Assembly (NCBI GenBank): GCA_905250115.1 | Contig: CAJNOI010000097.1 | Span: forward strand, 284,111-348,110 | Length of the DNA: 64,000 nt | Origin: Adineta steineri | Lineage: Eukaryota; Rotifera; Eurotatoria; Adinetida; Adinetidae | Direction: 5' to 3' | In this document: one piece after another, positions 10,724 to 24,176 of the stretch | Layout: every line of letters begins with the position of its first letter | Numbering within the stretch: the first letter of the stretch is position 1 | The notes under the pieces: generated by a model | What the model saw: the letters and a program-made list of their open reading frames with translations, nothing else | Told to the model about the DNA's origin: nothing | The model's database searches: none | Program-made: the position numbers and the translations under genes

Positions 10724-13572
10724 TGAACTAGAAATGAAAGATGTTGTTGTTTAATACGATTGAAGAATACTCTGTAAGTCACCGTTACCAACACTGTAAT
10801 GAGAAAAAGAAAACAACAATGACAATTTGTATGAGAACGAGAGACTGGGAGAGAAAACTAGAAAAATAAAAAAAAAAGAAGAAATACCTACGAAGATAGA
10901 GGGAAAGAAGAGAGAGAGAGGGAGAGAGAGAGAATATACAAAAAAAAACTGCTATCGCTAGTGATCGTTTTTTTGCGTGTGTCTGTATGTACTTCCGACA
11001 AAGCAATGTATATATGTGTTTCAATACCGACTCTAAAATTAATCTCCTTTTAAAAAAAAAGAAAAACATATCAAATAGAAGGACGATATTTTGATTGTGT
11101 GAAATGTAAATGAAAATACATCTGTCAAAAAAGTTTTATAATTATATAGAAAATCTTTTAAATATATTTTTAGACTATCTTATTTCACTTTTGATTAACA
11201 TAAGAACAGATTATGACAACTATACTTTTAAATGTATATTAAGCAGCGTACAAAATTCGATTAACCGCAAGCAAGCACAAAAATCTTTATGTATATATAA
11301 TATATATATATATATGCAGGTGTTTCATTCTTTTTCTTCCTTCTTAAGCATCGATTAATTATCAACAACAACCATCGACATTTCTTTTACTTCACTGTTT
11401 TCTCACATATCAACACATGAAAAAAAACACATCGTTTTCTTTTTTTATATATGAAAATAATATGTTGACGTTTATTTCAATTAATATACTCCTATATACA
11501 CAGGATACATTACAAAATGACGACAAAATAAAAGATCGTCAGGATATGATTTACATCTTGTTGTGCTTGTACGCGCGTTGTTATTATGATGATTATATGC
11601 AATTCTAGAAGATGCATGAAGGAGAAAAGATTCAAGCAAAATGCATATATATATATTGTTGTATTGCAATAAACATACGTATTTGTTATTAATATGTAAC
11701 AAGTTCTTTCAATCGAAATGTCATTAACTAATAAATAAAAAACAATAATATATTTCTTTTTTTTTTGTTACAATGTATATGTTAACAAGAAGATAAGTAT
11801 CTTTGAAATGCATTCTTTCATTTTCATATATAAGAAAGATATTTTTCTGCTATGATTAATCACATGAAAGACAAGGTTAAGTTTGTCATTTATCAATAAG
11901 CTTAGATTTTAATCGACATATGTGTTACCTTGGTAAGGTGAAAAATTTTGTTCGATGGAATCGATAAATATTGATAGATTGTCTATTTCTTCCAGTCGAG
12001 AATATATTCTATTGTTTATGTAATAATTCACTGATGATACATAATAAACGTCTCATGATTAAATCGATACTCTCGATGCAAATGAAGATCAGATGGGTTT
12101 TTTTCTGTCTAGCGATAAAATGTTGACGAAAGCTTTAAGGGGAGAAGACCTTAACAATATCGATAATCTCAGTGATACATACAAAACATATGGAGAATAG
12201 ACAGATGATTTTTTTTGCTCACAAAAAGATTAAGCATTAATTAATAAAATATTACCCCCGTCAGAATTTCAACACTTCACCAGCCATAATATTTGTCAAT
12301 TAATAATAAAGATATCAATATAATCTAAGCATATTCTCATTTTCTCAGTGGTGATATCAAGGTTAACAATGTGATAAAATGATTGAATGACAATCTTCAG
12401 AGAAAATACTTATAACAGCTGTTAAATACAAGGTGACAAGAAAAAAGAAAAGATCAATGTCTATCATTCATTTATTTTTCAATAAGTTCAATTTTTTGTT
12501 CAATTAAATTTTTTTAAATCATTTTTATTATCAACAATACTATAAGTACCAATTATAGATTAATAACATATGAGTGTACATCTTAAAAATCTTCAAATTT
12601 AATTAATTCTTTTTTTTGAATCGATATGATGTCATTTATTTAATACGTTCAAAATCGATATCAATGATGCATGTTTACGGAATTAAGCAGTTTTGTTAAC
12701 AGTAACGCATAGCAATGCATGACTAAAACTATTAAGATAATAATCTTGAGGTATATTAAATTTAATTATGCGGTTATGAAATAAATTCACGTGAGTTTTC
12801 TAAGAAAATAAGAGTCAAGTCGTTCTATGCTACGGAGTCATATTTACTTGTTGATCGCTACGTTCATAGTAGAAATGTTTTGGTGTAATACGGAAGTGGT
12901 TTTTACCATTTATTTTTAGAAAGTTTTTTTTCTTTGTCTAAGTGAAGCCCTCGAGCTAACGTAAACGACATACACTTTATTTTATCGGCTGTTTTTCTCA
13001 ATCATTGTCGATTGATTTCATATTTTTTTTTATTTTACTTAATGTATTCCGAACGTTTTAGCCCTAAAGAATGAATGTTCGAAGGAAATAACACAAATAC
13101 ATCTCATATCGCCGTAAAAAATAGTTTTCTTGTTTATATAAAATTTTGTTTTCAATAACAATAATTTGTTTTCAATGAAATCGTTTCGATAAATTCCTAT
13201 TGTTTTCCGTTTAAATAAATATAAATCAATTTTTAATAGTATGAACATAACAATAAAAATCTAATGTGACTGTTAAAAATTCTAATTACGCTACTAAAAC
13301 TATATTAATACAAGTTTAATATATCAGAAAGGAACGACAATACACTTTATAAATAGAAAATCCTTGAACTCAGTCCTTTTTTTTTCTTACACACATTCAC
13401 AAAAGCCAGTAGGTTATTTATTAAGTGATACTTATATAAACCAATATAGTTTGTTTAAACATTCATTTTTTATTCTTAAAATATGCTTAAAGAACAAATC
13501 CCAAGAACCCATGTTTATATATAAATATATTCGGTGGTTTTTTTAAAAGAAAAGAAAAAAAAACAATGTTCA
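10724..13572. other. 2.8-kb intergenic region with low-complexity tracts
   Basis: Upstream of the TINAG-like gene there is a purine-rich (GA)n stretch around 10903-10934 and short (TA)n runs near 11300 and 11645. The remainder is AT-rich sequence without a recognisable exon on either strand. It holds the TINAG-like promoter and the 3' end of UFL1. Confidence 0.55.
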
Positions 13573-16500
13573 TTACGATTCATGCGCATCATTTGCAAGT
13601 GCTGTCAATGACATATTTTCTTTTGCATTTAAACCTAATTTTTTGATAAATTCAATTTTTTCATTTGATAATTGTGTTGATGATGTTCCTGTTGTTGATT
13701 GTTGAATAACATATTCTAAATAGAATTTAATTTTGTTTTTAAAATAAGATTTTCTTTTTTAATGAAAATTAACTAACCTTGCATTTCTTGTAATCGTTGA
13801 TTGATGTTATTTGGAAGGCTTTTTGATAGATATTTAATTAATGATGGTACAGCTTTACCTGGTGCATGAACAAATCGACCAGCATGAATACCGTAAAATA
13901 GAAGAGTTATTGCTAAATGAAGAATCATTGCAGGATCTTGTTCATCAGTTAATTTAGCTTTAAGTTTTTCTCGAATATCTAATGTTAAATCTCTGAAACG
14001 GAAGGAAAAATATTTCATTTGAAATAGAAAATTAAATACATACTTTTCATTTTTTTTCGTTGGACGTTTTAATGATAATTGAAGTAATTCATTTGCAGCA
14101 TCTTCAAGTCGACTTAATGTAGTTTCAACATTCTTTTATAATTACAATGAATATAGATAATTAAAGAAAAAATAGTTTTTACTTTGCCATTTAATGATTC
14201 GTTAACTTTTGATAGATGACTTCGATTTGGTTCGGACATTTTTTGAATAATTTTATTTCGCTCCTATAAATAAAACCATTATTCTCTCGTAAAGTATAAA
14301 GAGTATCGAATTTTTTTTTATAGATCATGGAAGAATTTTCAGAGGAATGTCACAGATCAGAATCATCACCTTGTCAATATATTAGTTATATTCTCTTTCT
14401 CGTAGAGAAGAGTCCAGTAAACATAAATTGTCTGATTGCTTGCTTGTATGTCCGCAGGGTCAAAAAAACATCGAAAATCAATTTTCTGGAAAAGACATTT
14501 CTAGAGGTATTTCGATGCGAGGAGTTCGAATATGAGGTCTGTTGGGTGATCATGATGAAGGGGGAGGGAGTAAAGAGGGTGCCTAGGTCAAAAAAACACC
14601 GAAAACCTATTTCCCACGGTTTTCAATTGTTTTTCCACTAAATGTGCAGAGGATGCATTACCATGAGAAAGAGCTAAGCGAGTCTTCGGACGAGCGCTAC
14701 TTGTTACTTTAAACGTTCTATGTTAAACACGAAAAAAGAAAATAGTGAGAGAAATTTCTATCAATCTTAAATAGAGAAAATATCTCACTTATTCATTTAT
14801 ATGACACTATAATAATGGTAGTATGTTTTTTATATTCATATTAATTATTCTTACCTCAATACTTAATTGTCCTGTTTTTGAACTTGCTGATGTATCAAGT
14901 TCTCTTATGATATTATCGCACATATCAGCACAAAGTGAACGAATTAAATGTCGTTGTAATGTTTCAGCTGAATTAAATATTCCAAAAAAATTAATAAGAA
15001 AATTAAAAAAAACTTACCAAGAGCTGTTTCATTTTCTGTAGTTAAGTGTTCAATTGCACGTGAAAATATACAAATATTTCCATGTAATTGTTTGATAGAT
15101 TCTTGTACATTTTTTATTTCACTCTTACGTGTTGTATCATTACTTGTTTCATTATCTTTTAATACAAAACTTTCTTTTACACGTTGAACAAATAAATCAA
15201 GATATTGTCGACTTTTTATACTAGATTAGAAAGAGATGAATAATATTTCGAATTTAATTGAATAATTACTTATAAAGATTATCAGTTAATAAATCAATTA
15301 TTTCATCAGGTACTTCTTCATTAATCGATCGAATTTGAGATTTAATTTCATCTTTACTTACAAATGGAATTGTTTCTTGATTAGAATTACTTTCTTCAAC
15401 AACTTTCGATGCACCTTTTCGTTTACCAGCTGCAGCAGCAGGTTTTTTCGCAGTCGCACCTTTTGATGATGCACTAGCTAATGCAATATTACCTTGAAGA
15501 ACAGCTGCATACATCTGTGGAGTACATTGCGCTGATTCCTAGAAAAAACAATCCATCATTATTATCTAGATGATTGACAAATTAATATTTATTCTTACTT
15601 TTTCTGCATATTCTTGACAAATATCATTTAATTTCTTATCAATTTTATCTTGTAATTCTTTTGCAAGAATAAATGTATTTGAAATAAGTTCACCACCTGA
15701 TGATTTAATTAATTCTTTGAGAGATAATTCTGTTTTAAATAATTTTTCAATATCATTTTCATTAAAACTATTTGGCATTAATGTTGTTATATCAACATAT
15801 TCATTTGTAACTAAACCTTGTTCAATATTCATTTCTAATTGTGGTAAAAATTTTAATAAATCAATACAACCAGATATTAAAAAAAGTATTTGTTTTCGAT
15901 CTTTTAATACTAATTTTGTTTGTCCTTCAGGATCATTGACACCAAGATTTCGTACAAGTGAATATTCAATATAACCATTTTGAGTAAAAAATGATTCAAT
16001 ATATTTTGCTTGAGCATCTGTATATACTTTTGGATAAAAAATAGAATTTTCTTTTGTCGTTCCGAGAAGATTTCCATTAATTCGATTATCACGAATTAAA
16101 TTAACAATAAGACCTATGAACAAAAAAAATAAAACTTAATATATAAGCAAGTAACGCTCGTCCGAGGACTCGCTAGCTCTTTCTCGTGAAAATGCATCGT
16201 CTTCACATCTACTGGAAAAATAATTGAAAATCGTGAAAAATCCGTTTTTGATGTTTTTTTGACCTCAAATTCGAAGTCCCCGCATCTAAATACTTCTAGA
16301 AATGTCTTTTCCGGAAAATTGGTCTTCGATGTTTTTTTGACCCTGCGGACACACAAGCAAACAAGTTATGTTTACTGGACTCTTCTCTACGGGAAAGAGA
16401 ATATTTAGTCTATATTACTTTGAATAAGATTTTCATTGACACGTGTTGTTTTAATTATTTCATTAACACGTACAGGTAAAAATGCTGCTTGAAGACAGCC

Positions 16501-17337
16501 AATAAGAATATTTTGTTGTAAACGTACATAATTTTCTGTATATAAAGTGCCCGATTCAAATTTAATACCATTTGATGTTGAACCAATAATACGATTTGTA
16601 ACTATTGAATTTAAATATTCTGTTGGTAAATCAAATTGACGAATTAATTCACTAAATGGTATAAGTCCACGTTCAACTAACATATCATTTATTTCTTCAA
16701 CTAAACGATTCGTATAATCACTTGAATAAAAATAGAAAAAATTACATATTTAGTTTTCGTTATATAACTTACGCAGATATAAATTGTCCCAAAGTAAATT
16801 GTAATGTTGGATCTTCTTTACAAACATCACCAATTTTACCTTCGATATAAGTTAAATCAATTCGAAGATGTTGAGCCAAATCAACAATATTAATACGACC
16901 TGAACAGAAAATAAATAGATAAATATCGTCTTTTTTAATCTGATAGAAATTTAGAATCTATTTATTCAAAACTAAATCATGTTATTTTACATCTGTCAAG
17001 TGTAGAAATATTTGTTGTTTTTATAAAGTATAACTATAAGGCATATGTTAAAGTGACTCACCTCCATTTGCGTAAATTTCATCGAGAATTTCTCGAATTA
17101 ATCGCTGTTCAGTAATAATATCTTTTCCATCGGTTGTATAGATTACATTTAATAAACCTTCTTTAACTAAAAGGCCAATTAATTCAACACAATTTCGTTC
17201 AGATAATCTAAATAAATCAGTAAATATAATTAAGTAATTGTATACGTTTACACATACTTATTAGCTGTTTCTGTTAATTGTAAATTAAGAAAATCAGCAC
17301 GTAAATTACGAATTTCATCCCATGTGACATCAGCCAT
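13573..17337 (-). CDS. UFL1: E3 UFM1-protein ligase 1
   Basis: Attaches the ubiquitin-like modifier UFM1 to substrates at the ER (with UFBP1/CDK5RAP3 in the known complex). Twelve exons total 2283 nt (760 aa; human about 794): 17258-17337, 17062-17207, 16773-16899, 16419-16720, 15599-16113, 15270-15538, 15018-15220, 14855-14967, 14183-14263, 14044-14132, 13778-13992, 13573-13715. The start MADVTWDEIRNLRADF, the segments LSERNCVELI, GKDIITEQ, GGRINIVDLAQ, IGDVCKEDP and LVEEINDMLVERG align with animal UFL1 throughout. A Lys/Ala-rich linker (GATAKKPAAAAGKRKG) precedes the C-terminal helical half. Introns are about 50 bp except the two holding copies of an inverted-orientation dispersed repeat (14264-14854 and 16114-16418). 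The exon reading frame is intact. Confidence 0.95.
14388..14706 (+). repeat. Dispersed repeat element, copy A
   Basis: Begins TATTCTCTTTCTCGTAGAG and ends GACGAGCGCTACTTGTTA. It contains two internal copies of GGTCAAAAAAACAxCGAAAA (near 14457 and 14587) and a stretch TTTCTAGAGGTATTTCGATG. It lies in a UFL1 intron. Copy B (16144-16405) is the reverse complement with the same ends, and copy C (35454-35580) is a half element. There are no long terminal inverted repeats; class unknown. Confidence 0.75.
16144..16405 (-). repeat. Dispersed repeat element, copy B
   Basis: Reverse complement of copy A: starts TAAGCAAGTAACGCTCGTCC and ends GAAAGAGAATATT. It has the same two GGTCAAAAAAACATCGAA-type internal blocks but is about 57 bp shorter in the middle. 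It lies in another UFL1 intron (16114-16418), about 1.4 kb from copy A and in the opposite direction. Confidence 0.75.
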
Positions 17338-18478
17338 TGTTGATTATTTATATGTTAAAAAATAGTAATACTAATAATAGTTATGCGTAAGATCAACACT
17401 ATCACATAGCCATCTTTTAACTAACCAATCATCTGTTTTTATCGAAGAAAATAAAAGACAGAGAGCGCTCTAGTTTTTCAACACGTCATCTATTTAGTTT
17501 TCTTTATATTTTACATAGTCATTTATTAGCATTTAATAATATTTGTTTTATTTTAATCTATCAGGGAAACCATTAAATGAGAAAACTAATTCGCATTAAA
17601 ATTTTTAGATAAGAAATAAAATCAAAATTTCGATATCAATATTTTTTGTAATGAAACTTATTTTTCGTTCAAATAAAACTGTAAGACTAAAGATAATTAT
17701 GTTTATAAAATATATAGGCTTGATATTCTCACTGATGATTTGATTGTTAGTCATAATCGATTCAGGTTAAATAGATTAGATAAATAATTCGTTAGAAATA
17801 TATTTTGGTAGTCACTATACAAGTGAATCTATGAACAGAGTCAAGTTTATTTTTTGTTGGTATGGTTCTTTGCATGTATCCTATCCAGTAATTATCAATA
17901 CATGAATCGGATTCATGTTATAAATAATCACCTTTTGACGTTATTGAACAAGGCAGATATGTTAGAAAATATATTAGAAGTTTAAACGATGTGTGATATC
18001 AATTATAACAGACTATGGATGTTGACATAATTATCTTCTTTTTGAAGGTTGTTCTGGGAGATGTGAATCTGGATGATAATGATCAGAAATATACTTCGAA
18101 ATTGTTTTGTTTCATATTTTGAGATGCTGAATAAAAGATGATTACTCATAGCTTAAACATATTTATACTCACATTCACATCTCTTTACAAATTCATTAGA
18201 AATTTTTTTTCTCCTAGTCTATTTTACTTTTATATGTATTTCTTACGCATAAACTGATTGTAGGAAGAAGAAAAAGAAACACATATTTTACAAAAGGAAA
18301 AATTGAAAATATACAATTCTGAGATAATAAGATTGACTAATATTAGTTTAGAAAATGATATTCCATACACACGCACACACACAACTTTTATATAAAAAAA
18401 GAAAATTTTGGATCAATCACACAATAGTTGATCACGATAAAAACAAATTTAAAAAACAAAAGAAGAAACATATATCTA
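17338..18478. other. Intergenic between UFL1 and catulin
   Basis: AT-rich region with no supported exon. It contains the UFL1 promoter/5' UTR and the catulin 3' end. A short (CA)n run lies at about 18366-18382. Confidence 0.5.
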
Positions 18479-21400
18479 TTATATATGATCAAATTCTGGT
18501 AAATAACTTGATGGTCGTTGTAAAGAAGATGAACGTATAGGACGTTCAGATTTTGTTTCTACACGATCATCTCGTTCGATTGATGGTGGTCGATACCATT
18601 TATTAGATGATGATGATGGCGGTCGCGAATAATGTTTACTACTTGTAACAGTACGATTATCAACAATATTATATTTCGTTTGACAAACAAATACATTTGT
18701 ACATAAACGTGTTACTGCATTCATTAGATCTCGTGCTTCACATATAACAGTATCAACCTAATAAATAAAAAATATATATGATATTCAAGGAAAATAATTT
18801 CTATACTTTTGCAAATGTTGAATTTTTTCCTGATACAGAAGCTTTTAATTTTAATTTTAATTGATGACACATTAATGGAACTTTTTCTAATTGTATTAAC
18901 ATATCTTGTCTTACATTTTTATTTGGTATCTGAAATAAAACATTTTTATATAACTTTTAAATATAGATATGAAATTTACTTGATGAATAAATTCATGAAT
19001 AATAGCTGATAAACGAGTGCCTTCTTCTACAAAATAATAAGCTTGTGTAAATAAATCTTGTGTTGTACGTAAAGTTCCTTCGCCTCGAGTAAATAAATAC
19101 ATTGAATATGCCATTGATGACATATTTTTTGCACGCTAGATAAATAAAATTCTATTTAAAAAAAGAAAAATAGAATAACAAACTTTAGCAACTTCATTAG
19201 GTGCTTCATCCCATTTTTCTGCTTCAGCATCCATTTCCGATGTAACTAATTTCATTTCAAGTCCAACTTTAGCAATTTTAGCTTGTTCATCAGAATCAAG
19301 TTTGGTTGGTTTAAAACCGACTAAACAGAAATGTTAGGAATAAGATAGAGTTTAATCTAATGAATAAGGTTACCTTTCGATGTTGTTCCATGTTTACCGG
19401 GTCTTGGTAATGATAAATAAGCGGTTTTTTCACCACGACCTTCAATAAATTCTTGTATCTCTTTAACAAGAATTGAAAAATCATTAACTTCTTGTTCCCA
19501 AAACCGACAGAGTACATCGAGATTTTCTTTCGATACTCGATTCGTTGGATGTGCAGCAACTGCTTGTGATGATGCAATGATCTAAAAACAAGAATTACTT
19601 CTTTGTTTCGATTCACTTCGTTCAATATCAAAAAATATTTCCAACTAATGTCGTAGAAAAAAACCGACTGAAACTGAAAAACATTGATATCTGTCAACAC
19701 ATTGAACTTAAATTCAGTCGAACCGAGTTACGAATCGGAACTTTTAAATCTACAGTCTTTGATTAGTAGTATTTGAAAACTATCTTCAGTGAGGGTGTGG
19801 CTATTACGATTGTCTCGCACCCACTCATACCCTTCAATAAAACTAAATATTTACCATATTTGATAGATTTTGAAATAACATATCATGATATTCACTTGAA
19901 ACTTGTAGTGGATCACATGAACTAATATGTTTTAAAAGTTTACTTAACTAAAAATATAGAGAAAGATTATTTTTTTTGAATTTTTATTTAATTATTTAAT
20001 ATCAAACTTCAATTGCAATTTCTGCTTGTTCACGAAAACGATCAATAGCTTCTTGTAATAAATCGAATCGACTAGTTAATGAATATGTTTTTAATTCATT
20101 TAATAAAACACTTTCATCATGTGTTCGAAAAAATTCCGATGCACGAAACATTGCCATTTGTTCCAGCTAAGACAGAAAAAAAATAGTTTAGTTTAAAAGA
20201 AGAATTTTAATAAATATAAAATAAAGTAAATTACTTGTTTACGAAAATCATATCCTATTTGTTGAATTGTTTGAATTGATAATGGAAGTACTTCACTTTT
20301 TAATGAAAAACCCATTTCATTATCATTTGTAATCATCGTTATTATTTCTCCAAGTTGTTCTTGTAATTTACTATGATATTCAAGTACTTTTTCTCTTTGT
20401 TCAATACTTATATAAACTGAATCAGTAAAATCTTGACTATTATCAATAGTTTTATTACATAAATCTTCAAGTTGTTCTTTAGTTGATGATGTTATGGAAA
20501 CATTTAACATTTCAACAGCATACTAATAAAAAACATTAAAAAAACATGAATATTTTTAAATTTTGTTTTTCTTTACTTCAAATTGTCTTAATGATTTAAC
20601 AAAATTAATTTCATCTTTCGTAAGTAGAAGTGTAATTGTAGGATTCGTTGTTGTTGATGTTGAACCAGAATCATAAACAATTGAACCTGCTAGATCAAGT
20701 GCACGACGTACTTGATCATAAACAAGATCACGACATTGACGAGAATGGACACATTCAATATGACGAAGATATGCCTATATTAAAAAAACGTGAGTTTAAA
20801 TATTTTCTAACATGCTAGAAAAATAGAAGTAGACACGAGAGATTGAGAAATAGATATATTTTATAATTTATTAATTATCATCATGATTTGCTTTCTCTTT
20901 TTAGTTCAAATTGATATAATTATTCATACTTTTGATGAAGTTAATATGAGCATTGTAGATTTTTCTAGAATTGTTCGAGAAGCGGAAAGTTGAGATCGAC
21001 GACGTTCATCTTTTAGATCCTAAATAAAAAGTTCTTTTTCATTTAAAATATATTTATTATATACTTACATTTTGTCGATCACCTGTTAGATGTGCTAATT
21101 CAACCATTTGACCTCCATAAATACCAAATAATTTGACAAATTCAGAAAAAGATGTTACTGTTTCAAGCCGATTTAATGTTGATATTACCTATAATAGAAA
21201 ATAATCATATATATATATCCTTTCAAATGAAACAAACCATTACCTTTTTCTTAATAGAAATTATTTGTTTTACAACAATCATATCAGCAAGTAATAAGAC
21301 ACGTGTCACTGCACTTAATAAACCACGAGCAGCTTGTACCATACTCTGTCTATCAGTGACACAAACGGGTTTACCAAATGAATCATATTCTACACAAGTT

Positions 21401-21896
21401 ATCCGTTTTATCGATTCACCTATATCAATAAAAAAAACAAACAACAACTTATAAATCAATTTTAAATTTATTGATTATGCATACCAGCTGATCGAGCTTC
21501 ACGACATGCATCAGTTAAATCTGATTTTATTTCTGAATTTTCATTAGCTATTGATTCACCTAGAAAATAAAGATACATTATTAATTATATATTTTAAGTG
21601 AGGGTATCATTATCAAAATATTTATGTTTGTGTCCGAAAGTATCTTATCTCGTTAATTATACTGACAACCTACCGACAGAAACAAAACGTTCGACAGCCA
21701 TGTGTACAGCATCGCCCACTCTACTAATAGCCTGAAGTGTTTTTTCATTAATTGCCGATGATGATGATGATCGAGGTTTTTCTTTAAAATTAACTAATGT
21801 TGATATTTGTGTAACAAGTGGTATAAGAGTTGTTTCAATTGATTTTGTTTTTATTTCAAGCGATTTCTGTGAAAAAGCTGGATTAGCTATTGCCAT
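18479..21896 (-). CDS. CTNNAL1: Alpha-catulin (vinculin/alpha-catenin family)
   Basis: A cytoskeletal scaffold related to alpha-catenin, reported in Rho and NF-kB signalling and at neuromuscular complexes. Fourteen exons total 2325 nt (774 aa): 21674-21896, 21485-21559, 21244-21419, 21069-21188, 20930-21019, 20577-20774, 20235-20522, 20008-20166, 19855-19947, 19374-19581, 19184-19320, 18980-19135, 18807-18929, 18479-18757. Diagnostic stretches of catulin rather than alpha-catenin or vinculin are: LEIKTKSIETTLIPLVTQI, RGLLSAVTRVLLLADMIVVK, HLTGDRQNDLKDE, VSKENLDVLCRFWE, IEGRGEKTAYLSLPRPGKHG, DSDEQAKIAKVGLEM and NMSSMAYSMYLFTRGEGTL. The C-terminal 60 residues are Ser/Arg/Pro-rich and specific to this lineage. 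A (TC)n tract (21906-21924) sits just upstream of the ATG. One intron (19582-19854) carries a telomere-like inverted G/C-rich pair. Confidence 0.95.
19789..19834. repeat. Telomere-like G-rich/C-rich inverted pair in a catulin intron
   Basis: GTGAGGGTGTGG (19789-19800) is followed after about 16 bp by GCACCCACTCATACCCTT (19817-19834), whose complement is AAGGGTATGAGTGGGTGC. The G-rich arm, spacer and C-rich arm make an imperfect hairpin of TGTGGG/TGAGGG-like units. Confidence 0.5.
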
Positions 21897-22034
21897 TGTC
21901 TCTTTTCTCTCTCTCTCTCTCTCTTATTTTACATTATCTAGAATAAAGAAAACACTGATGTTTATTTCATATAATCACTCTCAACAATCGTGACGAAAAA
22001 AAGAAAAACCGGTATTAAAATATAAAATAAAATT

Positions 22035-23745
22035 TTATCTTGAAGATTTTTTTTGTGAACGTTCAAGATCATTATCTTCTGCACTATATAATTCACTAAC
22101 AATTCGATAAACATATGAAGGTGCATTTCCCATTCCACTACCAATAATTAATGTAACTAATTCAGGTGGGACATAATCATGCATTGGTACAACAATATCT
22201 AATGATGATTGAAATAAAGATTCATATGATAAAATATTTTCTGGTGATGGAAAACTATTACACATAACTGGATCAAATGATGGAAGATATGTTGGAGAAA
22301 ATTTATATGTTGGTGCACAAACAAGTAATGGTACATTATAATTTTTTGCAGCTAATGCTAAATTATATGTACCAGATTTAGCTGTTAAACCTCCATTTGC
22401 TAGAAGACTACGTGTACCAATAAGTATTTTATTAACACGTGCCATTATAGCAAATACAGCTGAATCAGTAACAACTGTAACTGGAATGTTTGCTTGAGAT
22501 AAATTGATTGCCATTTTATGTCCAGTAAAAAAAGGTGCATGTTCAAGAATAAATACATGAAATTGCCGTTTTTTAGCGGCTGCATATTTAAAAAATCGCT
22601 CAACAGTATATGAATAACCTAATGTTAATATAATTTCATTGGCATGAATATGTGCTAAGGCTTGTTGTGCAAGATTTTGTACACTTAATTCAACATCAGT
22701 TGCATACCAATTTAGATCATCCATTAATTCAGGTTTAAGTATGTGCATTGGTACTTCACTTTCGATACTATTTATTGGCATTGATTCAGTTAAATCAGCT
22801 TGAACTTGTTGTTTCTTTTTTAATTGAAGATTATCATCTGGATTTTCGTATTCATCATCATTCATAGTTAACATTGTTGCACGATCATTAAGAACGGCTT
22901 GAAGTGTTAAAGATATATCACTACCTTCATTTTTACCATGAATTATTCGTACAGATACTTCACGAATTATCTTTAGTATACGTCTAAATCAGAAAATAAA
23001 TATTTATTTTCTCAAGAAATTCTTTCTTCTATCACAAAAAAAACAAGAAATCTGCTATTGTCTGTTAAAAGAGAAAGAATTAATTCTGTTACTACAAATT
23101 CTTTGTTCTCTATTCATGTTTTATAATAATGGAATAGATTAGTCTAAGCAATTTAACTGTCAAACATGATCGAGAAAAAAAGAAATAACTAATGAAGGAA
23201 GTCTCCAGCTGATCAATTACCTTTCAAGTCAGAACAATATGTATCATGAAGTATACTTCGATCCTTAACGTATTGTTATCGATATAATTTGTTTCAATAC
23301 AATGTGAAGATATGCTTTTATCATAAGTATATTTTACAATATTCATTAGATTCTATGTAATGAATATAGTTTTAATTTCGGAATAATCAATCAGTTAGAA
23401 AATTGTCAAAAGAAGTATTTAATAGAGAAAAATAAAATTTGTTTGACATGCAAATGTCATCTAAATCTTTAAAATAAGATTAACCTTTTGTTTAATTTAA
23501 ATACCATACCTTGTAATATTAAATGTAATACTATCCACCGGTTGTCCTTCATTAAGACGATGAGCTTGAGAACGTATCATAGTAATAAGTTCACTTGCAT
23601 TTGACCATTTTGATTCTCCAATAAGTTTTTTTAAAATTAATATAGTAGCTAATGCTAAATCAACTGAACGTGTATATGTTGATTGTTTAACATTATTACA
23701 AAATCGATCGATTTCGATTTCAACATCGACGGGAATACGAGCCAT
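22035..23745 (-). CDS. EIF2B2: Translation initiation factor eIF2B subunit beta
   Basis: Regulatory subunit of the eIF2B guanine-nucleotide exchange factor that reloads eIF2 with GTP. Two exons (23510-23745 and 22035-22983; intron of 526 bp) give 394 aa, slightly longer than the mammalian subunit (about 351). Family motifs: WSNASELITMIRSQ, RRILKIIREVSVRIIHG, QALAHIHANEIILTLGYS, FHVFILEHAPFFTGHKMA, ANIPVTVVTDSAVFAIMARV, the KILIGTRSLLANGGL block with GTYNLALAAKNYNVPLLVCAP, and YVPPELVTLIIGSGMGNAPSYVYRIVSELY. An acidic/Gln-rich insert (about 105-140) between the helical N-terminal domain and the Rossmann-like C-terminal domain explains the extra length. The C-terminus ends in a lysine-rich tail (SQKKSSR). 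Confidence 0.96.
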
Positions 23746-24176
23746 TTGTATTTTTTTCTTTTGAAATTATCTATATTAAGAATAAAACATGCTTATATAC
23801 TTCTTATTAAATCTGATGCAATATTGAATCATAATCGAAAATTTCTCGTTAATAGAATTCATACTAAATGAATGAATCCGATCAATTATTTGCTAAGAAA
23901 TAAAAAGGTCATGAACAATCTCCTACAGAATTACTACGAAGACAAATGTCAGCATTGGTATTATCTCTACGAATGTTTACTGATTTATTGATTACATTTC
24001 TAATTGGATAATTTTATTTAACCAATCAAATTCTTTTATATATCCTCTACATGAAATTGACATAAAACAATAGAATCAATGAAAATTTAACATTGATTGT
24101 AGCGTATTCGATACTGATTTAATCTTTACACTTGTCATAACCTGACTCTTGTCTATTAAAAAATAATTAAAAAGAA
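23746..24176. other. Divergent promoter region eIF2B-beta / DUF488
   Basis: A 431-bp AT-rich gap between the two divergent ATGs. No specific regulatory motif is convincingly seen. Confidence 0.5.

Noticed and set aside
10897..10934. GA-rich tract as a functional GAGA promoter element
   Set aside because: Simple (GA)n microsatellite; similar (TC)n and (TA)n tracts occur elsewhere without a consistent position relative to genes.
14327..14641. 104-aa plus-strand frame inside UFL1, similar to a frame at 16114-16356
   Set aside because: The similarity comes from the dispersed repeat (copies A and B); the shared stretch VKKTSKxNFxEKTFLEVF is translated repeat DNA. Copy C is disrupted in that frame, so coding is not supported.
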